From: Synergistaceae bacterium
GTDB lineage: Bacteria > Synergistota > Synergistia > Synergistales > Aminobacteriaceae
NCBI GenBank assembly: GCA_031272035.1
Contig: JAISUO010000019.1
Span: 1 to 37,061 of the forward strand
DNA length: 37,061 nt
Reading direction: 5' to 3'
How positions within the stretch are numbered: position 1 is the first letter of the stretch; the number at the start of each line of letters is the position of its first letter. The translations under genes were made by a program, and so were the position numbers. Under the pieces are notes generated by a model. The model was given only the letters and a program-made list of their open reading frames with translations. It was not told the origin of the DNA and searched no databases. Positions 14,691-23,682 of this stretch are shown in pieces.

Positions 14691-15619
14691 GAGAAGAAGA
14701 CGTGTACGAACTCCTGGACAGAGCCTGTGAATCAGAAGATGCAAGCGAGATGGCGGCGCTGGTGGACAGAGCTCTGGAGCTGGACCCGGACAATCCCGAA
14801 GCTCTTTTGTTCAAAGCCGACCTTATGGAAGACGAAGAGGGGAAACTTCCCGTTCTGGAGAGGGCGCTGGCCGAGGCGGAGCGTTACCTTCAGGAGGAAG
14901 GTCTTTCCGGAAACGACATTCTGGAGGACGAAACGGGGCAGGTGTACCTCGCTCTGTTGCAGCGTCTGGCCTACCTGCTGTTTTTCATGGAACGGGACGA
15001 CGAGGCGATGGAGCGGGTAGAGGAGTTTTTACGCTATGACAGCGAGGAGCAGGAGAGTGTGAAGGATCTGTATTATTGCATTCTTCTGGAACGGGAAGAA
15101 TGGTCCAAGGTTCTGGAGACCGCGATGCAGGATTCGGAGCGAACTCTGGGATGGGCCTACGCCAGAGTGATCGCGTCGTTTATGCTTCTGAACGGGAAAA
15201 ATCCCGACAGCCTTTGTAAAATGCTGTGGGAAGCGGTACGCATGTCGCCAAACGTCCCCTTCTATATGATGGGCTACATTCCCGACCCTGTGGATGAATC
15301 GGAAGAGGAAAGCGAGGACTTTCACTTCGCCGTTTTGTTTGAAAATGTACTGTCCCTTTCCCGGGATTTTCTCAACTGGTTTTCCTGCGCCACCATCCTC
15401 TTTGGCCTTCTTTCGAATCGATTCGGGGAGGAGAGGGAGGACATGGAGGAAATTCTGGACGCTCTGGGGGGAAAGGCGGACTACGAGGAAATTTCCCGGC
15501 AGCTGCCCGGGGGCCTGGACGATCGGACGATTGTCGATGCCCTGATAACCGGCGGCTATCCCCATACATCCGCTAAAAAGGACGTCAAAAAATCCGGCAG
15601 GCGCCGACCGGAGAAATAG
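14687..15619 (+). CDS. TPR-repeat protein paired with the WYVTFDGYP protein
   Basis: A 310-residue acidic cytosolic-looking protein (no signal peptide). The N-terminus contains tetratricopeptide-like helices: MAALVDRALELDPDNPEALL, then LPVLERALAEAERYLQEEGL, LLQRLAYLLFFMERDDEAME and YYCILLEREEWSKVLETAMQ. The C-terminal third is less regular and acidic. TPR folds bind peptides or proteins, so a partner role is expected. It overlaps the preceding gene by 4 bases, which implies coupled expression. A longer upstream frame exists only because of the Gly-rich tail of the preceding gene and was rejected. Confidence 0.78.
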   Translation: MREEDVYELLDRACESEDASEMAALVDRALELDPDNPEALLFKADLMEDEEGKLPVLERALAEAERYLQEEGLSGNDILEDETGQVYLALLQRLAYLLFFMERDDEAMERVEEFLRYDSEEQESVKDLYYCILLEREEWSKVLETAMQDSERTLGWAYARVIASFMLLNGKNPDSLCKMLWEAVRMSPNVPFYMMGYIPDPVDESEEESEDFHFAVLFENVLSLSRDFLNWFSCATILFGLLSNRFGEEREDMEEILDALGGKADYEEISRQLPGGLDDRTIVDALITGGYPHTSAKKDVKKSGRRRPEK

Positions 15620-15641
15620 GGAGCCTCGGAGGAGCGATACC

Positions 15642-16199
15642 GTGCTGGAAGATCTTTCCGCCCATATTCTGGACATCGCCCAGAACAGCATCGCCGCCCG
15701 GGCGAAGCATATTGACGTCACCGTTCGCCGGTCCGCCGTCCCGGGATTTGTGGATTTCTGCATTTCCGACGACGGATGCGGGATGGATGAAGCCCGCGCC
15801 CGGGCGGTGCTGGATCCTTTTTGTACCAGCCGGACCACCCGACGCGTGGGGATGGGGCTGCCCTTCCTGAAACAAAACGCGGAACTCTGCGGAGGGGAAT
15901 TTCACCTTACCTCCGCTGTGGGGCGGGGAACGACGGTATTCGCCTCTTTTTCTCTGAGCAATATCGATACTCCCCCCATCGGAGACCTCGCGGGAACCTT
16001 TCTGACCCTTCTTATCGACGCTCCGCAAATCTACTGGATTTTTCGCTATGCATCGGGAGCGGCGGAACCCTTCCTTTTGGATTCCGAAGAACTGAAGGAG
16101 GCCGTCGATGGTCTTGAAGCCCTGAAAATTCCCGACGTGGCCCTGGGGCTGAAAGAGATGATCGAAAACGGCATTGCCTCGGTTGACGGGGTCGAGTGA
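15642..16199 (+). CDS. stand-alone GHKL (HATPase_c) ATP-binding protein
   Basis: A 185-residue protein made of a histidine-kinase-like ATPase domain without a phosphoacceptor or sensor domain. The N-box is HILDIAQNSIAARAKHI, the G1 box DDGCGMD and the G2 box GVGMGLPFLKQN, followed by GRGTTVFASF. The last ~70 residues are unassigned. Similar small GHKL proteins are found next to redox enzymes and hydrogenases in anaerobes, where their role is uncertain; here it lies 22 bases after the TPR gene and upstream of fhs. The start is GTG 15642 with GGAGGAG 8-9 bases before it. It could instead be an anti-sigma-type kinase. Confidence 0.82.
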   Translation: MLEDLSAHILDIAQNSIAARAKHIDVTVRRSAVPGFVDFCISDDGCGMDEARARAVLDPFCTSRTTRRVGMGLPFLKQNAELCGGEFHLTSAVGRGTTVFASFSLSNIDTPPIGDLAGTFLTLLIDAPQIYWIFRYASGAAEPFLLDSEELKEAVDGLEALKIPDVALGLKEMIENGIASVDGVE

Positions 16200-16216
16200 C
16201 GGAATTTGACGGAACC
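16197..16216. repeat. 10-bp tandem duplication on a stop codon
   Basis: TGACGGAATT then TGACGGAACC; the first TGA is the stop codon of the GHKL gene. Confidence 0.7.
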
Positions 16217-16235
16217 CCGAATTTCCCTGATATAC
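16206..16235 (+). promoter_or_regulatory. possible fhs promoter
   Basis: TTGACG (16206-16211) is followed after 19 bases by TATACT (16231-16236). Each box is good but the spacing is long, so this is tentative. No known tetrahydrofolate riboswitch was recognised in the 150-base leader. Confidence 0.3.
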
Positions 16236-16350
16236 TACTAATTATGTTATGGAATTTGTGCCCCGCACTTCCTGAAGGGGCGGAAATCTTTATTGGGCAA
16301 CGCTGAACGTTTTGCCGAAAAAATTGAAATGGGAATTGGAGTGGATAGCA

Positions 16351-18024
16351 ATGACAGTACCGAGTGACATCGCCATAGCGCAGGCCGCGAAAATGCAGCC
16401 GATCGTCGACATTGCAAAAAAAATGGGAGTCGGCGAGGACGAACTGGAGCTGTACGGCAGATATAAGGCCAAGATTCAGCCCGGCGTCTATAAGAAACTG
16501 GAAAACAAACCGGATGGGAAGCTGATCCTTGTGACGGCCATCACTCCGACGCCTGCCGGAGAGGGAAAAACAACCACCAGCGTCGGGTTGGCTCAGGGCC
16601 TGCTCCAGATCGGTAAAAAGTCCTGCGTGGCCCTTCGGGAGCCCTCTCTTGGCCCCAGCTTTGGAGTCAAGGGAGGCGCGGCGGGCGGCGGATATTCGCA
16701 GGTCGTACCCATGGAGGACATCAATCTGCATTTCACGGGAGACCTTCACGCCATTACCACGGCCCACAACCTCTGCGCGGCGATGCTGGACAACCACATT
16801 CAACAGGGCAACGAGCTGAACATCGACCCGCGTCGTATCGTGTTCCGGCGGGTGATGGACCTGAACGAGCGGGCTCTGCGCAGAGTGATCATCGGCCTCG
16901 GAGGCCGCACGGAAGGCGTGCCCAGGGAAAGTGGCTTCGACATCACCGTGGCCTCGGAGGTCATGGCGATTTTGTGCCTTGCCATGGATTTGATGGACCT
17001 GAAAAAACGTCTCGCCAAAATCGTTCTGGCCTACACTTACGAGGGTAAACCCGTCACCGTTCAGGATATTGGAGCGGCCGGCTCCATGGCCGTACTTCTG
17101 AAGGATGCGATCAACCCGAACCTCGTCCAGACCCTTGAAGGCGTTCCCGCGTTCATCCACGGCGGACCTTTCGCCAACATCGCCCACGGCTGCAACAGCG
17201 TTCAGGCCACGAAACTGGGGCTGAAACTGGCAGACTACATGGTGACGGAGGCGGGGTTCGGCGCGGACCTGGGGGCGGAAAAATTCCTCGACATCAAGTG
17301 CCGCGTGGCCGGACTGAAGCCCTCGGCGGTGGTTCTGGTGGCCACCGTGCGCGCCCTCAAGATGCACGGCGGCAGAAAAAAGACCGAGCTGACCGGCGAG
17401 GACCTGAAAGCTCTGGAAGCGGGGATTCCGAATCTCCAGAAGCACATTGAGAACGTCCAGAAGTTCGGGCTGCCCGTGGTGGTCGCCATCAATCGCTTCC
17501 CCTTCGATACCGAGGCCGAGCTGGCTCTTGTGGAAAAGAAATGCGCGGAGCTGGGCGCCAGTTTCTCCCTGTCTGAAGTTTGGGAAAAAGGCGGCAAGGG
17601 AGGTATGGATCTGGCGGAAAAAGTTGTGGCGGCCTGTGAAAAACCCTCTTCCGTGAAATATGTTTACAGCCCGGAGATGGAGCCGAAGGATAAAATCGCC
17701 GCCATCGCCCGTGAAATTTACGGCGCGGACGGGGTGGACTACACGCCTCAGGCCGAGAAGGATTTGGCGCTGATCCATGATCTGGGGTACGACAACCTGC
17801 TGATCTGCATGGCGAAGACCCAGTACTCGCTTTCCGACGATGCCGCGAAGCTCGGACGCCCGAAAGATTTCCGCGTCACCGTGCGGGAGGTGCGTCTTTC
17901 CGCCGGAGCGGGCTTCCTGGTGGTGGTGACGGGCGCCATAATGACGATGCCCGGCCTGCCCAAAAAACCCGCGGCCCTCACCATCGACATCGACGAGAAC
18001 GGGAAAATTACGGGATTGTTTTAG
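16351..18024 (+). CDS. fhs: formate-tetrahydrofolate ligase
   Basis: FTHFS, 557 residues, the full family length. It makes 10-formyl-tetrahydrofolate from formate, ATP and THF, or runs in reverse to gain ATP when one-carbon units from amino acids such as glycine, serine or histidine are oxidised. The N-terminal [18 protein letters not shown] and the P-loop [11 protein letters not shown] (65-75) are diagnostic, as are [20 protein letters not shown] and the C-terminal [15 protein letters not shown]. The frame opens at a TTG 39 bases earlier, but GGAGTGG before ATG 16351 and family alignment set the start. It is monocistronic with a strong terminator. Confidence 0.97.
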   Translation: MTVPSDIAIAQAAKMQPIVDIAKKMGVGEDELELYGRYKAKIQPGVYKKLENKPDGKLILVTAITPTPAGEGKTTTSVGLAQGLLQIGKKSCVALREPSLGPSFGVKGGAAGGGYSQVVPMEDINLHFTGDLHAITTAHNLCAAMLDNHIQQGNELNIDPRRIVFRRVMDLNERALRRVIIGLGGRTEGVPRESGFDITVASEVMAILCLAMDLMDLKKRLAKIVLAYTYEGKPVTVQDIGAAGSMAVLLKDAINPNLVQTLEGVPAFIHGGPFANIAHGCNSVQATKLGLKLADYMVTEAGFGADLGAEKFLDIKCRVAGLKPSAVVLVATVRALKMHGGRKKTELTGEDLKALEAGIPNLQKHIENVQKFGLPVVVAINRFPFDTEAELALVEKKCAELGASFSLSEVWEKGGKGGMDLAEKVVAACEKPSSVKYVYSPEMEPKDKIAAIAREIYGADGVDYTPQAEKDLALIHDLGYDNLLICMAKTQYSLSDDAAKLGRPKDFRVTVREVRLSAGAGFLVVVTGAIMTMPGLPKKPAALTIDIDENGKITGLF

Positions 18025-18069
18025 GGTTTTATTAATTGTGTCAGGATTTTATTGAAAAATGAGACGCTG

Positions 18070-18109
18070 CCGCCCCGATTCCCGCGCTTAAGGAGTCGGG
18101 GCGGTTTTT
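18070..18109 (+). terminator. intrinsic terminator of fhs
   Basis: A 9-bp stem CCGCCCCGA / TCGGGGCGG (18070-18078 with 18096-18104) followed by TTTTT and further T-rich sequence, 45 bases after the fhs stop. Confidence 0.88.
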
Positions 18110-18145
18110 ATGCTTTTATATCGGTAATAAAAAGCAAGTATAACA

Positions 18146-19249
18146 TCAGTCTCCGCCGGATTCCGTGCGATAGATTTTCCAGGCCCTCCGGTAGCTGTTC
18201 AGGAAAAACACGGAAAGGCTCAGAATGAGGGGGCCGATGAAGAGACCGATAAAGCCCCAGGAGGCCAGACCTCCAAAGGCCCCCAGGAAAACCAGGAGCG
18301 TGCTGATGCGGCCTTTTTCCGAGATGAAGAAGGGCCGCAAAAAATTGTCGATGGAACTGACGACGCACACTCCCCAGAACAGCAGGACAGCGCAGTCCGT
18401 CACTTTTCCCTCCGTAAAGAGGTAGATGGCGCCCGGTATCCAGATGATCGGGGTCCCAACGAAGGGAATCATGGCCAAAAGCCCCATCATCAGCCCGGCC
18501 AGGAGGGGATTGGGCAGCCCGACGAACCACCATCCCAGCGTCCCGAGAAATCCCTGCACTCCCGCGGTGACGATGACTCCGAAGACGACGGCGCGGAGAA
18601 CCACTACGGCCCGCAGCATAAACTCCTTCCGTTCGTCCTTCATCAGCGGAACGAGGTCCCCCACGTAGCTGACGAGAAGGTGTCCGTCCCGCAGAATGAA
18701 AAAAAACGACACGAAGATGACGATCAGATGATAGCTCAGGGTCACGATGTTCCCCAGAAAATTTCGGGAGACCCGAATCGCCGTGGAGGTCATCCACCTC
18801 AGCACCTGCTGCGTCCCTTCTTTGAGAAAGGGATATTTTTCGAACATCGGCAACAGCTCGTCAAGAATTTTTTGAGGCAAAAATGCCTCCAGACTGAATC
18901 CTTTGGAGGTATCGATGCTGCCGATCACGTCCGAAAATCGGCCAAAGAGCGCAATCGCCTCGTGAGATGCGGCGATGCCCGCCGCCAGCGACGGCCCCAC
19001 CAACAGCAGCGCCACCAGAATGGTGGTCAGAAAAGCGGCCAGATTGCGATGGCGGGGGCCCACCAGTCTCAGCAGCCCGTGGTGGAGGGGAGACGCGATA
19101 AACGCCAAAAGTATTGCCCAGGTCAGGGGAGACCACAGCGGCAGCAGTGTTCTGCCCGACAGAAGGGCAAGAATCAAAAACAACAGCATCACCGGGATAA
19201 TCCAGCCTTTGATATGCTCTACGACGCCCTGTTCTTCGGGAATACGCAT
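18146..19249 (-). CDS. AI-2E / PerM family membrane protein
   Basis: A 367-residue polytopic inner-membrane protein of the AI-2E transporter (PerM, UPF0118) superfamily. Hydrophobic segments are spaced as in the family: two near the N-terminus (WIIPVMLLFLILALLSG, LTWAILLAFIASPL), one at LAAFLTTILVALLLVGPSLA, then a soluble stretch, and four or five in the second half including IFVSFFFILRDGHLL and the conserved GTPIIWIPGAIYLF and GFIGLFIGPLIL. Members export various small molecules or ions; the substrate is unknown. The frame can start at TTG 19270, but ATG 19249 is preferred because GAGGAAAAAG precedes it. It follows mfd by 51 bases on the same strand and is probably co-transcribed. Confidence 0.88.
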   Translation of the reverse strand: MRIPEEQGVVEHIKGWIIPVMLLFLILALLSGRTLLPLWSPLTWAILLAFIASPLHHGLLRLVGPRHRNLAAFLTTILVALLLVGPSLAAGIAASHEAIALFGRFSDVIGSIDTSKGFSLEAFLPQKILDELLPMFEKYPFLKEGTQQVLRWMTSTAIRVSRNFLGNIVTLSYHLIVIFVSFFFILRDGHLLVSYVGDLVPLMKDERKEFMLRAVVVLRAVVFGVIVTAGVQGFLGTLGWWFVGLPNPLLAGLMMGLLAMIPFVGTPIIWIPGAIYLFTEGKVTDCAVLLFWGVCVVSSIDNFLRPFFISEKGRISTLLVFLGAFGGLASWGFIGLFIGPLILSLSVFFLNSYRRAWKIYRTESGGD

Positions 19250-19300
19250 TGTTCTTTTTCCTCGTTTCAAAAAGATATTCGTTCAGCGGATGAGGCAGGG

Positions 19301-22300
19301 TTATGAGTCTGACTCCAGGGCTTCGGCCAGTGCCCGTACTCCTGCCGAGCCTCCGGGACCGAGGGCGTTTCCGCCGAGAAAGGTCCAGCCCCGTTTGCCC
19401 TTCAGCAGAGACGACAGGTCTTTCAGGTCCCCTTTTACTTTCGTATCGCGCCGTGTGATTTCCACGCTTTGCAGCCCCGCATCTTCGCCGGCGCTGCGGA
19501 TTGCGGCCAGGTCGATCAGAAGTTGCGTCACCTCAGGCAGCGGGCCGAAACGGTCTTCCATTTCTTTTCGGAGCGCGGTGAGTTCGGTCAGATCGACAAC
19601 CTGCAGCAAACGTCGGTACAGCGTCACCCGAACGCTGTCCTGAGGGATGTAGTACGCCGGAATGGAACCTCCCTGATCGAAGGACAGCGCGGTTTGTGAT
19701 CGGGTTTTTCCCCGCAGTTTTGCGATCTCCTGCTCCAGCATCCGGTAGAAAAAGTGAAACCCCCCTGTTTTCGCGTTGCCGTGCTGACTGGTTCCTCCAA
19801 TTTCTCCCGAACCGCGGATTTCGAGATCCCGCCGCGCAAGGGAGTACCCCGACCCCAGTCCCGTCAGACTGGAAATCGCTTCCAGCCTGTCCGCCGTCTC
19901 CTTTCGCAGTTCCCCTTCCTCAGGATAGAAAAAATAGGCGAAGGCGTTTTCTCCTCTGCGACCCACCCGCCCGCGAAGCTGGTACATCTGCGCGAGCCCC
20001 AGCTCGTGGGCGTCGTCGATGACGATGGTGTTCGCTCCCTCCACGTCCAGTCCGCTTTCGATAATTGTGGTGCAGAGCAGAATGTCGATTTTCCGGTCGT
20101 AAAAATCCATCATGGTCCGTTCCAGTTCCCGTTCCGGCATCCGGCCGTGGGCTATTTTTATTCGGGCGTCGGGGAAGAATGCGGTGAGCATCTTCATCTG
20201 GTTTTCCATGCGAAAAATGCGGTTCGTCACAAAATAAACCTGACCGCCCCGGGACAGCTCCCGGGCGATGGCTCTGCGGGCCAGAGCCGTCTGCCAGGGG
20301 CCCGCGTAGGTGGTTACGGGCAGACGGTCGTTGGGAGGAGTGTTCAGCACGGAAAGCCCTCTCAGCCCCCTCAGGGACATGGCCAGGGTGCGGGGGATGG
20401 GCGTAGCTGAAAGGCTCAGAATGTCCACCGCGCCATAGACGCGTTTCAGGGATTCCTTGTGCATGACGCCGAAACGGTGTTCCTCATCGATGACCAGAAG
20501 CCCCAGGTTGTGAAACTCGATCCCCTGCTGCAGCAGCTTGTGGGTGCCGATGACAATATCGACGGTCCCTTTTCGCGCGCCTTCGAGGGTTTTCTCGATT
20601 CCGGCCTTTGTGACGAAGCGGGAGAGCAGACCGATTTTCACGGAAAAACCCGACATGCGGGCGTTGAAGGTGTTGTAATGCTGCTGTGCCAGAATGGTCG
20701 TAGGGACGAGAACACAGACCTGCTTATCCGCGGCTGCCATGCGAAAAGCCGCCCTCATGGCCACCTCCGTCTTGCCAAACCCCACGTCGCCCACCAGCAG
20801 CCGGTCCATGGGGAATGGCTGATCCAGATCCTCCATGATCTCGGAGACCGCCTTGATTTGGTCAGCCGTTTCCACGTGAGGAAAGGCCGCCGCAAAATCC
20901 CGGTACAGCTCCTCCATGTGTGTCGCACTCATGTTTTTCAGTGGTTCCCGGCGCTCCAGCTCCCGGCGCGCGTACATCTCCATCAGGATACGGGCTTCTT
21001 CCCTGGCCCGGGCCCGTTCCTTCTCCACGGATTTGCGCCATTTCGTTCCCTTCAGGGCGTCCAGTTGCGTTTCGTCGCCCTCGTGTTCCGCCAGGGGCGT
21101 CAGCTTGTGAAATTGAATCACGGGAACCAGCAGCCGGTTGTTTTCCGCAAACTCCAGAGTGATGGCATCGAGAGTTTCTCCTCCCGCGACGACTTCTTCG
21201 ATGCCCCGGAACACTGCAACGCCGTAATCCTCGTGAACGACGAGCTGTCCGCTGGTCAGCCGATCCCGCCACTCTCCGGGAACGCGCCAGGAATCGGGAA
21301 CCGCTCCCGGGGTGATTCCGGAGAGCTCCCGGTCGGAGATAAAGGCCTTCCCGGATGCCCGGTCCACGAAACCCGACGAAAGCTGTCCGGAAAGGGTCTC
21401 CACAAAGGGAAGGGTCGCAAAAGGCCCCTCCTTTCGATCCAGAAAACGGGGATTGGCTGTGAGCACTTTTATTTGGAAGCCCCGTTCCCGCAGGTCTTCG
21501 CAGAGCCGAAACACCGCTCCCAGGTCGCCCCGAAAAGGCGGGCATTCATCCACGTCCGGTTCGGCCTCCGTGGCCTCCACGGCGCGAGTGATCCTCAGGC
21601 GGGGAAAACGGGAAAGCTCCACATAGATTTCATCCCAGGAGGGGAGGGGGTTCACTCCGGCGTCAGGGCAGAGTTCTTCCCAGAGCCAGTGGTAGGAGAT
21701 CGCCTGAGTCTCGATTTTTCGGGGATCGCAGAGGAGCACCCGGGCGGTTTGAGGCAGGAGCGTCAGCACCGTGGCGTTTTTGGCGGCGCTGACGCTGTGA
21801 AGTTCGGTTTCCTGGAGCTCGGCGACGCTTTTCTGAGTTCCGGGGTGAAAGGCCCGAATGTGCTCCAGGGTCTCGTCGAAGAACTCGAAACGCAACGGAA
21901 GAGCGTGGACAGGATCGAAAACGTCCATAATGAATCCCCGGCAGACGTACTGTCCCGGCGACCAGACGAGATCTGAGCGCTGATACCCGCTGCGTTCCAG
22001 CCAGGTGACGAGGCGCTCCCGTCCGTATTCATCACCCTGTCGGAGCTCGAATTCCCCGTCTCCCAGGAGACAGGGAGCCATGACCCCTCCCGGAGTACAA
22101 ACCAGAATACCCCCATCCCGTACCCAGCGCCCCGCGGTTTCGCCGCGCTGGAGCAGAAGAGGGCGGCTTCCGATGGTTTGGGCGGTCAGGGGAAGTTCGT
22201 TCAGAAGATGGACGGGAATCCGTGGAAAAAGATTTTTGCGGTCTGACAGAAAGTCCGCCGCCTGACGTCCGTCGGGCAGTATTACCAGCAGGTGGACGTT

Positions 22301-22435
22301 TTTAAAGATGTCTTCGCCGCAAAGCCACGCCAGGGCCGCGCCGCCTGCCCGATCATGGACGGTTCCGCCCCGGTTCCACAGTTCTTCGTCGATGTCGTTC
22401 AGGCTTCTCACCCGAACTCTCGTACCTGTTCCCAC
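19301..22435 (-). CDS. mfd: transcription-repair coupling factor Mfd
   Basis: Mfd, 1044 residues. It removes RNA polymerase stalled at DNA damage and recruits UvrA. Seen in order: a UvrB-like N-terminal module (~40-200), a CarD-type RNA-polymerase-interaction domain (394-450, GQLVVHEDYGVAVFRGIEEV), RecG-like helicase with Walker A GDVGFGKT (549-556) and DEEH (650-653), the helicase C-terminal part with LCTTIIESGLDVEGANTIVI and QLRGRVGR, and a C-terminal TRCF domain. It is about 100 residues shorter than the E. coli protein, the deficit lying before the CarD-type domain. GTG 22435 is the start, with AGGAGG 8 bases before it. Confidence 0.96.
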   Translation of the reverse strand: MGTGTRVRVRSLNDIDEELWNRGGTVHDRAGGAALAWLCGEDIFKNVHLLVILPDGRQAADFLSDRKNLFPRIPVHLLNELPLTAQTIGSRPLLLQRGETAGRWVRDGGILVCTPGGVMAPCLLGDGEFELRQGDEYGRERLVTWLERSGYQRSDLVWSPGQYVCRGFIMDVFDPVHALPLRFEFFDETLEHIRAFHPGTQKSVAELQETELHSVSAAKNATVLTLLPQTARVLLCDPRKIETQAISYHWLWEELCPDAGVNPLPSWDEIYVELSRFPRLRITRAVEATEAEPDVDECPPFRGDLGAVFRLCEDLRERGFQIKVLTANPRFLDRKEGPFATLPFVETLSGQLSSGFVDRASGKAFISDRELSGITPGAVPDSWRVPGEWRDRLTSGQLVVHEDYGVAVFRGIEEVVAGGETLDAITLEFAENNRLLVPVIQFHKLTPLAEHEGDETQLDALKGTKWRKSVEKERARAREEARILMEMYARRELERREPLKNMSATHMEELYRDFAAAFPHVETADQIKAVSEIMEDLDQPFPMDRLLVGDVGFGKTEVAMRAAFRMAAADKQVCVLVPTTILAQQHYNTFNARMSGFSVKIGLLSRFVTKAGIEKTLEGARKGTVDIVIGTHKLLQQGIEFHNLGLLVIDEEHRFGVMHKESLKRVYGAVDILSLSATPIPRTLAMSLRGLRGLSVLNTPPNDRLPVTTYAGPWQTALARRAIARELSRGGQVYFVTNRIFRMENQMKMLTAFFPDARIKIAHGRMPERELERTMMDFYDRKIDILLCTTIIESGLDVEGANTIVIDDAHELGLAQMYQLRGRVGRRGENAFAYFFYPEEGELRKETADRLEAISSLTGLGSGYSLARRDLEIRGSGEIGGTSQHGNAKTGGFHFFYRMLEQEIAKLRGKTRSQTALSFDQGGSIPAYYIPQDSVRVTLYRRLLQVVDLTELTALRKEMEDRFGPLPEVTQLLIDLAAIRSAGEDAGLQSVEITRRDTKVKGDLKDLSSLLKGKRGWTFLGGNALGPGGSAGVRALAEALESDS

Positions 22436-22516
22436 GCGTGTTTCCTCCTGTTTGACGGCCTTTGTTCCGGCGCGCCAAAATCAAAATACCCGTTTGGAAA
22501 TTCTATCCCACTTTGC

Positions 22517-22560
22517 AAAAAAACGGGGGGACGGCGATGGATATTTCCACCCCGTCCCCA
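22517..22560 (-). terminator. intrinsic terminator after flgC
   Basis: On the minus strand GGGGACGG pairs with CCGTCCCC (22552-22559 and 22527-22534) and is followed by CCG and a run of seven T. It ends the flgBC transcript about 55 bases after the flgC stop and separates it from mfd. Confidence 0.8.
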
Positions 22561-22573
22561 CAACAGTCTCCTT

Positions 22574-22595
22574 CCAGATTCGGCCCAGATTCGGC
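22574..22595. repeat. exact 11-bp tandem duplication after flgC
   Basis: CCAGATTCGGC occurs twice with no gap, 18 bases from the flgC stop and before its terminator. Confidence 0.85.
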
Positions 22596-22612
22596 AACCC
22601 GCGGCGGAAAAA

Positions 22613-23032
22613 TCAGGCTCGAATGATTTCGAGGGCCCCCGTCCACAGGGTTCTCGCCGTGTCCGCCACAGCCAGATTGGCTTCATAGCCCCGGCTGGCC
22701 ACCAGCATATCCGTCATTTCCCGCACCAGATTGACGTTTGGGAAAGCCACGTAACCGTTTTCGTCGGCGTCCGGATGCTCCGGCTGATAGGAGAGCCTGG
22801 GAGCGCCCTTGTCCTCCGCCACCTCGATAACGCGAACTCCGCCGATGTCTTTGTAGCCGCCGATGGTTTTGTCCAGCATTTCGGCAAAGACGGGAACCTT
22901 TCTTTTGTAGGGTCCTCCGCTCAGCGTCCGTGTGGTGTTGATGTTCGCGAGATTCGAGGAAATGGTGTCCATCCACAGACGATGGGCCGTCAATGCGCTT
23001 CCCGCAACTTCCATGCTGTCAAATATTTTCAC
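22613..23032 (-). CDS. flgC: flagellar basal-body rod protein FlgC
   Basis: FlgC, 139 residues, normal length. It is a proximal rod subunit in the periplasm, exported by the flagellar type III system without a cleaved signal. The N-terminal FDSMEVAGSALTAHRLWMDTISSNLANINTTRT and the C-terminal FPNVNLVREMTDMLVASRGYEANLAVADTARTL are the conserved helices of rod and hook proteins. The start is GTG 23032 with AGGAGG 7 bases before it; the open frame extends further upstream across flgB and that extension is not real. It lies 17 bases after flgB. Confidence 0.95.
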   Translation of the reverse strand: MKIFDSMEVAGSALTAHRLWMDTISSNLANINTTRTLSGGPYKRKVPVFAEMLDKTIGGYKDIGGVRVIEVAEDKGAPRLSYQPEHPDADENGYVAFPNVNLVREMTDMLVASRGYEANLAVADTARTLWTGALEIIRA

Positions 23033-23049
23033 GATATTTCCTCCTGCTG

Positions 23050-23451
23050 CTATTTGCCTGAAATAACCATGCGGTAATTGCTGAGTTTTCTGGCCGCAAA
23101 ACGTCCTATCGCGGTGTACATCATGCGGGTTTCGGCGAGGACGGCCATTTCTCTTTCCGGGTCCACGTTGTTGCCGTCCAGTCTGTAGACTTCGTCGCTG
23201 ATTCGGATTTCGTCCGGCGTCACGTCCGAGATGGAATAAGGCCGCGTGGGGATGTGCCCTTCGTTCGTCACAGTCATTTTCAGCCTGTCTCCGGAGTTGA
23301 TCACGTCGCGCATCTGATCTTCGAAGGAAACGTTGCGCCGTCTGTAGCCCGGCGTATTGGCGTTCGCCAGGTTTTTGGACGTTGCGCCGAACCGTTTGGC
23401 GAGTCCTTCCATGTCCTTTTCCATAACTTTCCAGGTAAAATCTCCCACCAT
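23050..23451 (-). CDS. flgB: flagellar basal-body rod protein FlgB
   Basis: FlgB, 133 residues. A proximal rod subunit that joins the MS ring/FliE to FlgC. The segment MEGLAKRFGATSKNLANANTPGYRRRNVSFEDQM holds the conserved ANxxTPGY motif, and VDPEREMAVLAETRMMYTAIGRF is the C-terminal helix. GGGAGGAG is 9 bases before the ATG. In Bacillus the following genes would be flgC, fliE, fliF and so on; here only flgC follows before a terminator. A sigma-28-like promoter lies about 50 bases upstream. Confidence 0.95.
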   Translation of the reverse strand: MVGDFTWKVMEKDMEGLAKRFGATSKNLANANTPGYRRRNVSFEDQMRDVINSGDRLKMTVTNEGHIPTRPYSISDVTPDEIRISDEVYRLDGNNVDPEREMAVLAETRMMYTAIGRFAARKLSNYRMVISGK

Positions 23452-23501
23452 GGAACTTCTCTCCTCCCAATTACTTTCCTTTCAACTGCTTTCTGCATTC
23501 A

Positions 23502-23529
23502 GTTTCGGCGGAACGGCAGGTTCTCTTTA
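23502..23529 (-). promoter_or_regulatory. sigma-28-like (flagellar) promoter of flgB
   Basis: On the minus strand TAAA (23529-23526) is followed after 16 bases by GCCGAAAC (23509-23502), one or two bases off the GCCGATAA/T consensus and within the spacing seen for Bacillus sigma-D. It lies between the codY terminator and flgB. Confidence 0.5.
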
Positions 23530-23560
23530 GCGCTCCCGGCCGAAGAAGTTTAAAGAAAAA

Positions 23561-23586
23561 GATTGAAGAAGAAGATTGAAGAAGAA
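23561..23586. repeat. exact 13-bp tandem duplication
   Basis: GATTGAAGAAGAA occurs twice without a gap between the codY terminator and the flgB promoter. Confidence 0.85.
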
Positions 23587-23601
23587 GTTTGGAACTGAAA
23601 T

Positions 23602-23643
23602 AAAAAAAGGCTCTTCCCGCTCATAAACGGGAAGAGGCCTTTG
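23602..23643 (-). terminator. intrinsic terminator of codY
   Basis: On the minus strand CCTCTTCCCG pairs with CGGGAAGAG across a TTTATGAG loop, with one bulged base, followed by CC and seven T. It lies 40 bases after the codY stop and isolates codY from flgB. Confidence 0.85.
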
Positions 23644-23682
23644 AAATATATTTTTGGGTATCATGACGGACCCGAGAGGACG

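Noticed and set aside
16200-16350. Tetrahydrofolate riboswitch before fhs
   Set aside because: No recognisable consensus motifs; only a weak CCCC/GGGG pairing was seen.
18108-18797. Second minus-strand frame over the AI-2E-type gene
   Set aside because: Frame-shifted shadow; the hydrophobic segments and family motifs are in the other frame.
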